Of a stretch of DNA of 7,965 nt, positions 1-4,616 are shown in pieces. The position numbers and the translations under genes were made by a program. Under the pieces are notes generated by a model. It did no database searches. It saw nothing but the letters and a program-made list of their open reading frames with translations, and was not told the DNA's origin. The DNA lies in NCBI GenBank assembly GCA_015232165.1, contig JADGAE010000079.1, forward strand, positions 1-7,965. Direction: 5' to 3'. This DNA is from Nitrospirota bacterium. Lineage in GTDB: Bacteria > Nitrospirota > Thermodesulfovibrionia > Thermodesulfovibrionales > Magnetobacteriaceae. How positions within the stretch are numbered: the first letter of the stretch is position 1; each line of letters opens with the position of its first letter.

Positions 1-179
1 CCGACAGTAACATTGTCACCCTGTCGCTGACTCATCAGGAGATGGCCTCGATGATCGGCACCGTCAGAGAGGTGGTCTCTCGAACGATGTCCAGGCTAAG
101 AAAGGAAAACATAGTCTTTGACTCCACATCCAGGGAGTTTAAGGTAAACAAGCAACTGCTTATCGAGGCGCTGAAATAG
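1..179 (+). CDS. Crp/Fnr-family transcriptional regulator, C-terminal end (partial)
   Basis: This open frame enters from the left edge (first full codon at position 3) and ends at TAG 177-179, giving the last 58 residues of a protein. They form a winged helix-turn-helix of the Crp/Fnr type: LTHQEMASMIGTVREVVSR is the HTH with its recognition helix, followed by MSRLRKENIV and a short wing and tail (FDSTSREFKVNKQLLIEAL). In this family the missing N-terminal part is a cyclic-nucleotide-like sensor domain, and the protein binds DNA as a dimer near promoters. The ligand cannot be inferred because the sensor domain lies outside the window. The gene is convergent with the operon that ends at 205, with only 25 nt between stop codons. 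The family call is firm; the regulon is unknown. Confidence 0.88.
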   Translation, partial: DSNIVTLSLTHQEMASMIGTVREVVSRTMSRLRKENIVFDSTSREFKVNKQLLIEALK

Positions 180-195
180 ATATCAGCGCCTGATA
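161..195. terminator. Hairpin overlapping the regulator stop codon, between convergent genes
   Basis: A perfect 9-bp inverted repeat, AGGCGCTGA (166-174) and TCAGCGCCT (183-191), encloses an 8-nt loop that contains the TAG stop. With one bulged G the stem extends by TATC/GATA (161-164 and 192-195). There is no good U-tract on either side, so it is a weak intrinsic terminator at best. Its place between two convergent genes suggests bidirectional termination or protection of the 3' ends. Confidence 0.5.
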
Positions 196-204
196 GTTGG
201 ATTG

Positions 205-1437
205 CTACAGGATATTTAGCAGTTTCCCTGTTTGATGGAAGGCATCCAGGACAGTATCGAGCTGCCGGTCCGTGTGTGTGGCCATGTAACTTGTCCTGAT
301 CATGGCGCTGCCTGGGGGGACTGCCGGACTGACAACCACGTTGACAAAGACCCCCTTTTCGTGCAGCATCATTGTCATCTTAAAGGCCAACTCGTCGTTG
401 CCTACGATGACCGGTATGATGGGGGACTGTGTGGGGCCTGTCTTAAACCCCATATCTCTGAAGCCATTGAGCATCTTGTGGGTGTTCTTCATAAGGGCGG
501 TGAGTCTTTCCGGCTCACTCTCTATGATGTCCAGTGCAGCAATGACTGACGCCACGGAGGCAGGCGTTGGACTGGCACTAAATATGAGCGCCCTGGCCAT
601 GTGCTTGATGTAATGTATGACGTCCTTGTCACCGGCGATAAAGCCACCTATGGAGGCAAGGGCCTTACTATAGGTCCCCATGATTAAATCTACCTCATCC
701 TCAAGGCCATAGTGCTCCGCCGTGCCTCTGCCGGTCTTGCCCAGGACGCCTATGCCGTGTGCATCGTCAATCATGACCCGTGAGTTATATTTCCTGGCGC
801 TCCGTATCAGTGGTGGCAGGTCTATGATGTCTCCCTCCATGCTGAAGACGCCATCAACAACGGTCAAGGTTGCCCGGGCCGTGGTCTCGGATAGTACCCG
901 CTCGTAGTCATTGATGTCGTTATGCTTGAACTTTTTTACCTCCCCATAGGATAGACGACAGCCATCTATAATGCTTGCGTGGTCCAGTTTGTCAAGGATA
1001 ACGGTATCATCCCTGCCAACCAGGGCAGATATGACCCCAAGGTTGACCTGAAAACCGGTCGTAAATATCAGGGCAGCCTCTTTTCTCATAAACCTCGCCA
1101 GCTTCTCCTCCAACTGCACATGTATATCCAGCGTGCCATTTAAGAAGCGGGAGCCGGCACAACCGGTTCCATACTTGTTCAAGGCAGCCAGGGCAGCCTC
1201 TTTCACCTTTGGGTGGTTGTTGAGACCAAGATAATTGTTGGAACCAACCATTATCATCCTGCGGCCACCTATAAAGACCTCCGGCTCCTGCGCACTCTCA
1301 ATGACTCTAAAATACGGATACAATCCCACCGACATTAGTTGATGCGCCTTGTCAAATTTCACGCACTTGTTGAATATATCTTTTAACTTCGTATCTTCTA
1401 CAGCCATTTGTGTATCTTGTACCAGTTTGCCGTCCAT
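205..1437 (-). CDS. spt: Alpha-oxoamine synthase, probable serine palmitoyltransferase
   Basis: PLP-dependent fold-type I enzyme of 410 residues, normal length for the alpha-oxoamine synthases (serine palmitoyltransferase, KBL, AONS, ALAS). It would condense an acyl-CoA with an amino acid and release CO2, in the cytoplasm or at the membrane surface. Visible motifs are GSNNYLGL (65-72), DHAS with the His stacking on PLP (H153), DDAHG with the PLP-binding Asp and His (D224, H227), and GTYSKALASIGGF with the Schiff-base lysine K258. Several segments favour serine palmitoyltransferase: GLYPYFR (38-44), GCAGSRFLNGTLDIHVQLE (92-110, where KBL typically has a CGTQDSH-like segment) and HASIIDGCRLS (153-163). 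These resemble the Bacteroides/Porphyromonas enzyme as I remember it. The start at 1437 is preferred because AGGA lies 9 nt upstream; the alternative Met11 has no ribosome site. It overlaps the end of the upstream SDR gene, so the two are probably coupled. Family certain; substrate likely but unproven. Confidence 0.85.
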   Translation of the reverse strand: MDGKLVQDTQMAVEDTKLKDIFNKCVKFDKAHQLMSVGLYPYFRVIESAQEPEVFIGGRRMIMVGSNNYLGLNNHPKVKEAALAALNKYGTGCAGSRFLNGTLDIHVQLEEKLARFMRKEAALIFTTGFQVNLGVISALVGRDDTVILDKLDHASIIDGCRLSYGEVKKFKHNDINDYERVLSETTARATLTVVDGVFSMEGDIIDLPPLIRSARKYNSRVMIDDAHGIGVLGKTGRGTAEHYGLEDEVDLIMGTYSKALASIGGFIAGDKDVIHYIKHMARALIFSASPTPASVASVIAALDIIESEPERLTALMKNTHKMLNGFRDMGFKTGPTQSPIIPVIVGNDELAFKMTMMLHEKGVFVNVVVSPAVPPGSAMIRTSYMATHTDRQLDTVLDAFHQTGKLLNIL

Positions 1438-2360
1438 CTAATACCGTCCTTTAGTTTTGTCTTTGGCTCGAACCCAAAATCCCTGGCAGCATCTTCACTG
1501 TTGCATAGCCAGTAGGGGTGGGTCAACTCCTTAATTTTGTCCGGATTAATTATACCTTTGTTCATCAACTTGCAGGCTATGGCGGCAACTACCGGCATAA
1601 CGCCCTTGGGTATCTTTATCTTTACGTAGCGACAGCCAAGCTCCTGCGCTATGGCATCCGCGATGTCATCGTTGGAGTGCACGTCCAGGTCTGACAGGTA
1701 ATACGTGCCGCCTATGGTATTATCAGTTTCAATGGTGCTGACGATCCCCTTGACCAGGTCCTCTACATATATAAGCGAGTAGTAGGACTTACCCCAATAG
1801 GGCAAGATGCCCTGCTTGATCATCTTAAAGAGCATAAACATGTCCCTGTCACGCGGGCCATATACGGCCGGTGGTCTGATAATCGTTATGGGGAGTCTGT
1901 CTTTGTAGGACTGCACTGCCAGTTCTCCGGCCAGCTTGCTCTTGCCGTAGTCCGACACCGGGGCAGGATTGGCATCGACGTTAAGTGGTGTACCATCCTT
2001 GGTGGGGCCGACAGCGGCAAGCGTGCTTACATGCACAAACCGCTTGATCCCGTGTACATATTTGTGTACCGCCTGCACCAGGTTCTCCGTCCCGGAGGTG
2101 TTTGTGCAGTAGAAGTCATCGGTGTTGCCGGCCTTTGTCACTCCCGCCAGGTGAAACACATAGTCACAATCACTCAATAGCCCCTGGAGGGTGTCTACTT
2201 TCAGGCAATCGCCCTCTACTATGCACACGGGAAAACCCTCTATCCATTGCAGGTTTGACGTACTCCTGACAAGACACGTCACCGAGTATCCCCGAAGCAC
2301 AAGCTCCTCTACCAGATGACTGCCTATAAACCCAGTCCCGCCGGTTACTATCGCCTTCAT
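1398..2360 (-). CDS. NAD(P)-dependent extended SDR (epimerase/dehydratase family), possible sphingoid-base/ceramide reductase
   Basis: Extended short-chain dehydrogenase of 320 residues, typical length. The N-terminal Rossmann motif is TGGTGFIG (6-13, glycines G7, G10, G13). The active site has Ser/Thr in HVSTLAAVG (110-118) and the catalytic pair Y138 and K142 in YGKSK. IRPPAVYGPRD (161-171) is the usual substrate-side segment of this family. The annotation 'epimerase' is generic. In Caulobacter and Bacteroides, members of this family encoded with or near serine palmitoyltransferase have been implicated in reducing the 3-keto group during sphingolipid synthesis. Because the gene directly precedes and overlaps a serine palmitoyltransferase-like gene, the same role is a reasonable inference; a sugar-nucleotide enzyme remains possible. 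It is the first gene of a leftward operon. No Shine-Dalgarno sequence is visible before its ATG. Confidence 0.87.
   Translation of the reverse strand: MKAIVTGGTGFIGSHLVEELVLRGYSVTCLVRSTSNLQWIEGFPVCIVEGDCLKVDTLQGLLSDCDYVFHLAGVTKAGNTDDFYCTNTSGTENLVQAVHKYVHGIKRFVHVSTLAAVGPTKDGTPLNVDANPAPVSDYGKSKLAGELAVQSYKDRLPITIIRPPAVYGPRDRDMFMLFKMIKQGILPYWGKSYYSLIYVEDLVKGIVSTIETDNTIGGTYYLSDLDVHSNDDIADAIAQELGCRYVKIKIPKGVMPVVAAIACKLMNKGIINPDKIKELTHPYWLCNSEDAARDFGFEPKTKLKDGIRWTANWYKIHKWL
1447..1452 (-). promoter_or_regulatory. Ribosome binding site for spt, inside the upstream SDR gene
   Basis: On the minus strand AAAGGA precedes the ATG at 1437 by 9 nt. It lies within the coding sequence of the upstream SDR gene and decides the start: the next in-frame ATG (1407) has no such site. 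The 40-nt overlap of the two genes therefore appears genuine. Confidence 0.7.
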
Positions 2361-2370
2361 ACTGTCATAT

Positions 2371-2410
2371 AGTGTACAATTGTCTACTCATTTATCTCAA
2401 CCACATTATA
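2371..2410 (-). promoter_or_regulatory. Candidate promoter(s) of the SDR-spt operon
   Basis: Two sigma-70-like arrangements are visible on the minus strand. One is a perfect TATAAT (2410-2405) without a recognisable -35 box, giving a leader of about 38 nt. The other is TTGAGA (2400-2395), an 18-nt spacer and TACACT (2376-2371), which would start only a few nt before the ATG. Sequence alone does not decide between them. Confidence 0.45.
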
Positions 2411-2490
2411 CACAATCTGTTACCTTTTTTGCTCGAAAAAATTAATCACACCTAATAATCAGCTTCTCCTGACAAATCCCTGTCCTGACG

Positions 2491-2520
2491 TTGTCAAGTT
2501 AAACGGATTACTTATATAAT
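2491..2520 (+). promoter_or_regulatory. Promoter of scpB, almost on top of the start codon
   Basis: TTGTCA (2491-2496), an 18-nt spacer and a perfect TATAAT (2515-2520) form a good sigma-70-type promoter. The expected start site, 7 nt after the -10 box, is A2527, two bases before the ATG at 2529. There is no Shine-Dalgarno sequence. The -35 box is also the right half of an inverted repeat, TGACAA (2470-2475) with TTGTCA (2491-2496), which could be an operator. Confidence 0.6.
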
Positions 2521-2528
2521 ATCTGGAC

Positions 2529-3116
2529 ATGACGGATAATTACGACAACAGCGATGCAGCTCGGGGCATGGAATCTGACGGTGATGGGGATCCCCGACCC
2601 TGTCGTTCGATGGCGGTCATAGAGGCATTGTTGTTTATATCGGGGGATTCGTTGTCCATTGCCGATCTAAAGAGGCTGACCGATCTCTCTGACCGGGAGA
2701 TAGCCACATGCGTGGAGGAGCTGGTTACGCAATACCGGCAGAGAAACGGCGGTATGATAATCGTCGAACTTGCCGGAGGGTATCAGATGGTAAGCAATCC
2801 GGTGTATGCGCGGTACATAAAAAACCTGAAGAAGTCCCGCCCTGTCAGCAAGCTGTCGCTTCCAACGCTGGAGACGCTTGCCATAGTGGCCTACAAGCAG
2901 CCCATTACGAAGGTAGAGGTCGAGGAGATACGTGGTGTCAGCGCCGACTGGATACTAAAAAACCTCCTCGAAAAGAAACTTATAAAGATATCCGGTCGCA
3001 AGGATGCCCCGGGCCGTCCCCTCTTGTTTGCCACGACAAGGGATTTTCTGGTGGCGTTTGGTCTGAAGGATCTCTCGGAACTGCCAACGTTGCGGGAATT
3101 CACCAAACAAGAATAA
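2529..3116 (+). CDS. scpB: Segregation and condensation protein B
   Basis: ScpB is the winged-helix kleisin partner of the SMC-ScpA condensin-like complex, which compacts and segregates the chromosome. At 195 residues it has the family's usual length. The first winged helix begins at MAVIEALLFISGDSLS (28-43). The second carries the family signature LETLAIVAYKQPIT (114-127), EEIRGVSADWILKNLLEKKLI (132-152), GRKDAPGRP (156-164), TTRDFLVAFGL (169-179) and DLSELP (181-186). Residues 1-27 are an acidic extension before the conserved core, so Met28 (2610) or Met14 (2568) could be the true start, but neither has a ribosome site. The promoter right in front of 2529 fits leaderless translation from the first ATG. 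scpA, its common neighbour, is not adjacent; the gene stands alone between a divergent operon and a convergent gene. Confidence 0.96.
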   Translation: MTDNYDNSDAARGMESDGDGDPRPCRSMAVIEALLFISGDSLSIADLKRLTDLSDREIATCVEELVTQYRQRNGGMIIVELAGGYQMVSNPVYARYIKNLKKSRPVSKLSLPTLETLAIVAYKQPITKVEVEEIRGVSADWILKNLLEKKLIKISGRKDAPGRPLLFATTRDFLVAFGLKDLSELPTLREFTKQE

Positions 3117-3135
3117 GTCCCAACGCATAGACGGC

Positions 3136-3160
3136 ACCACAATCAACCGTGGTTATTTTT
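3136..3160 (+). terminator. Weak intrinsic terminator after scpB
   Basis: ACCAC (3136-3140) pairs with GTGGT (3149-3153) around an 8-nt loop and is followed by TATTTTT (3154-3160). The stem is only 5 bp, but its position 20 nt after the scpB stop and the T-run fit a rho-independent terminator. Confidence 0.45.
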
Positions 3161-3187
3161 CCTTACTATTGTGAGGGATGGGGCTGG

Positions 3188-3649
3188 TTACAGCAATCCC
3201 GCGTGTTTTAATGCCTCTTTAAGGTCGGGGTCTTTTTCGGCCTTTTCTTTCATTACGAGTGTCAGTTTCTCCGTCAGCACCTCAAGCTCCCTGGTGGTCC
3301 TTGTCAAAGGTGCCAGGATTGTTCGTCTGTCCCATAAGGCGAATCCGACAATAAAAATCATGCCGCTTACCGTTACGCTAATCATTATGTACATTACTCC
3401 CCTGAAATCGTCGATCCTCTGGTTGACGGCATCGAATCGTTGGTTGACGGCATCGAATCGCTGGTTGACGGCATCGAATCGCTGGTTGATGGCCTTGAGG
3501 TTGTCGTCAAGTCTCTGGTTGGTGGCCTTTAAACCCTCTTCAAGGCGAATCATCCGGTCCCTGTCAGCCTGGGTGAATGACGAATCGGCAGCATCAACAG
3601 CGATCGCAGTAGCAAACACCAAACCAAAAAACATCAGCAAAATCTTCAT
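3188..3649 (-). CDS. Small membrane-anchored coiled-coil protein with heptad repeats, unknown function
   Basis: This 153-residue protein is not a family I can name. Residues 1-21 look like a Sec signal peptide with a possible cleavage near VDAA-DS; if uncleaved they would be a first membrane anchor. Residues about 26-82 form a coiled coil with near-identical heptads, NQRFDAV repeated three times (55-75) and flanked by degenerate versions. Residues 84-105 (GVMYIMISVTVSGMIFIVGFAL) are a clear transmembrane helix, followed by the basic WDRRT (106-110), which suggests a cytoplasmic C-terminal side. Residues 118-137 may form a second short coil. A coiled coil in the periplasm joined through the membrane to a short cytoplasmic tail is compatible with a scaffold or sensor-like role, but that is speculation. 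The gene has its own extended -10 promoter abutting the ATG and no ribosome site. It is convergent with scpB. Confidence 0.82.
   Translation of the reverse strand: MKILLMFFGLVFATAIAVDAADSSFTQADRDRMIRLEEGLKATNQRLDDNLKAINQRFDAVNQRFDAVNQRFDAVNQRIDDFRGVMYIMISVTVSGMIFIVGFALWDRRTILAPLTRTTRELEVLTEKLTLVMKEKAEKDPDLKEALKHAGLL
3421..3483. repeat. 21-bp tandem repeat, three copies, in frame in the coiled-coil gene
   Basis: Units lie at 3421-3441, 3442-3462 and 3463-3483; the second and third are identical, and the first differs by one base near its end. A degenerate fourth copy starts at 3484. Each unit encodes one heptad (NQRFDAV on the minus strand), so gain or loss of copies would lengthen or shorten the coil by whole heptads. 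Confidence 0.95.
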
Positions 3650-3655
3650 TGATTA

Positions 3656-3664
3656 ATTATACCA
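3656..3664 (-). promoter_or_regulatory. Extended -10 promoter of the coiled-coil gene, leaderless spacing
   Basis: On the minus strand TGGTATAAT (3664-3656) is a perfect extended -10 element (TGn plus TATAAT), which needs no -35 box. Six bases follow before the ATG, so the expected transcription start is the A of the start codon itself (3649). No Shine-Dalgarno sequence exists upstream. Confidence 0.6.
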
Positions 3665-3665
3665 T

Positions 3666-3695
3666 AAAAAAGCTACTTTGGTATTACAGGTAGCT
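3666..3695 (-). terminator. Terminator-like hairpin just upstream of the coiled-coil gene promoter
   Basis: Read on the minus strand, AGCTAC (3695-3690) pairs with GTAGCT (3676-3671) around a 13-nt loop and is followed at once by a T-run (3671-3666). This has the form of an intrinsic terminator for leftward transcription arriving from the 3700-4056 gap. No leftward gene is visible there, so it may insulate the promoter, end an unrecognised RNA, or be fortuitous. Confidence 0.4.
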
Positions 3696-3736
3696 ATTGG
3701 GCCAGGGCAATCGCATTTGGCCCTAAGAAAAGAAAG

Positions 3737-3872
3737 AAAGGGGCGTTTTGTGGTCGGGGTGCCCCACCCCCTCCGCTCGCACAACGACGTTACCGCGCCC
3801 CCTTCAGAACCCCCTGCAAGGGGAGGGGTGAGCCACCCCGGGCACGAAGAAGTCCCCTTGACCCCATTATTT
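3737..3872. repeat. Palindromic repeat element, copy A
   Basis: The right part (3789-3872) is closely repeated at 7776-7858 in the same orientation. Shared blocks include CCCCTGCAAGGGG (3811-3823), AAGAAGTCCC (3847-3856) and TTGACCCCAT (3858-3867). The left arm (about 3737-3773, starting AAAGGGGCG) is an imperfect inverted copy of the right arm (about 3822-3859), so the whole element is a large imperfect palindrome. It contains three small hairpins: GGGGTG-CCC-CACCCC (3756-3770), CCCCT-GCA-AGGGG (3811-3823) and GGGGTG-AGC-CACCCC (3825-3839). The form fits a REP/BIME or MITE-like intergenic repeat. No transposase is nearby and no clear target-site duplication is visible. Confidence 0.8.
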
Positions 3873-3984
3873 CACACTCAATTATCATGCCTGAAAAAAC
3901 CTGTGTTATTTCAGTATAGTTTATCCAATCGAAACGCGCTATATATGACAGAATAAATTAATCCTGTTTTTATGCACCCAGCTA

Positions 3985-4014
3985 TTGTTTATGTTGCCAC
4001 GGAAACTGTATAAT
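3985..4014 (+). promoter_or_regulatory. Promoter of the lipoprotein-glycosyltransferase operon
   Basis: TTGTTT (3985-3990), an 18-nt spacer and a perfect TATAAT (4009-4014) form a sigma-70-like promoter. It predicts a start near 4021 and a leader of about 36 nt carrying a strong ribosome site. It lies downstream of repeat element A, so the operon brings its own promoter inside the repeat-bracketed segment. Confidence 0.6.
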
Positions 4015-4040
4015 AGGATCGTTGATTTAATATTTGGTAC

Positions 4041-4046
4041 AAGGAG
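4041..4046 (+). promoter_or_regulatory. Ribosome binding site fixing the lipoprotein start at 4057
   Basis: AAGGAG ends 10 nt before the ATG at 4057. A longer in-frame reading from 3985 would put 24 charged residues before the signal peptide and begins inside the promoter; the ribosome site and signal peptide both favour 4057. Confidence 0.85.
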
Positions 4047-4056
4047 ACAAGAGATT

Positions 4057-4611
4057 ATGAAGTTAAAATGGACGTCGATTATGCTATGTTTGATAGTCAT
4101 GTTTATATCATTTGCATCTTGCAAGGGTGACCAACCGGCGAGTAATCCGGGTGCCGCCAGTGGTAAGCAGGCATATGACGGCAAGGCACAACAGGGTACC
4201 GGTACCCCGGTGGACGGTGTTGTCTATAGCGCCTCAATGTCTGGCCAGGACCACGGCGTAAACAAGGCATTTGACGGAAGCGTTGCGCCCAATGACTTCT
4301 GGGAGGCCACGGGGTGTCCGCAGTGGATAAAGATCGCACATCCACAGGCTGTGCAGATAAATGTCTACGAGCTGCAAACGGGGGAGATGCCCGCAAGGAT
4401 GCCTAAAGAATGGCAGTTTCAAGGCTCTGATGACGACGTAAAGTGGGTGGACCTTGACACACAATCAGACCAGAAGGGCTGGAAGCCAAACGAAAAGCGA
4501 ACTTACAAACTTGCAAAACCGGTCGGCTATAAATACTATCGCTTTAGCTTAAACAAAGGCAACGACCCCGAACCTATGGTGCTCAGAATATACGAAATAT
4601 CATTGTTATAA
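4057..4611 (+). CDS. Lipoprotein with a discoidin-like (F5/8 type C) carbohydrate-binding domain
   Basis: A 184-residue protein with a lipoprotein signal peptide: basic MKLK, hydrophobic core 6-20 and lipobox FASC with Cys22 as the lipidated residue. Lys23 follows rather than Asp, so the outer membrane is the likely destination. Residues about 23-53 are a flexible Gly/Ala/Gln-rich linker. Residues about 54-184 resemble a discoidin/F5-8 type C beta-sandwich: NKAFDGS (69-75), FWEATGCPQWIKI (81-93), RMPKEWQFQGSDDDVKWVDLD (114-134), YKYYRFSL (158-165) and the closing LRIYEISLL (176-184). Domains of this fold commonly bind sugars or surfaces through loops, so it may hold or recognise a glycan outside the cell. 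It is the first gene of an operon with a giant glycosyltransferase only 5 nt downstream, which suggests that the lipoprotein binds or helps export the glycan made by its partner. The lipoprotein call is firm, the fold call is good and the ligand is unknown. Confidence 0.88.
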   Translation: MKLKWTSIMLCLIVMFISFASCKGDQPASNPGAASGKQAYDGKAQQGTGTPVDGVVYSASMSGQDHGVNKAFDGSVAPNDFWEATGCPQWIKIAHPQAVQINVYELQTGEMPARMPKEWQFQGSDDDVKWVDLDTQSDQKGWKPNEKRTYKLAKPVGYKYYRFSLNKGNDPEPMVLRIYEISLL

Positions 4612-4616
4612 CGATA

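Larger units (their letters stand above)
3650..4056. other. 407-nt gene-free gap: promoters, hairpins and repeat element A
   Basis: From left to right it holds the leftward promoter (3656-3664), the leftward terminator-like hairpin (3666-3695), a hairpin with arms GGGCCA (3699-3704) and TGGCCC (3718-3723), the palindromic repeat element A (3737-3872), an AT-rich stretch with a weak CTGAAA/TTTCAG inverted repeat (3891-3896, 3909-3914), and the rightward promoter and ribosome site of the lipoprotein operon. No convincing gene is present: the open frame at 3678-3956 mostly reads through the repeat. Confidence 0.75.

Noticed and set aside
3421..3504. CRISPR-like array
   Set aside because: The 21-bp units are contiguous without spacers and encode in-frame heptads, so this is a coding tandem repeat.
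3171..3656. 161-codon plus-strand open frame opposite the coiled-coil gene
   Set aside because: The minus-strand product has a signal peptide, heptads and a membrane helix; the plus-strand product is a low-complexity antisense reading of the tandem repeat.
3737..3872. Insertion sequence
   Set aside because: There is no transposase frame, no clear target-site duplication, and the element is only 136 nt; a non-autonomous or REP-like repeat is the most that can be said.
3891..3914. CTGAAA/TTTCAG hairpin as a terminator
   Set aside because: The stem is AT-rich with a 12-nt loop and no T-run follows, so it is likely chance in AT-rich DNA.
3678..3956. Open frame of 92 codons on the plus strand in the gap
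   Set aside because: It reads mostly through the palindromic repeat, has no ribosome site, and its Pro/Gly/Arg-rich product follows from the GC-rich hairpins.
3985..4056. Extended N-terminus for the lipoprotein starting at 3985
   Set aside because: This start overlaps the promoter, and it would bury the lipoprotein signal peptide 24 residues in. AAGGAG before 4057 fixes the shorter start.
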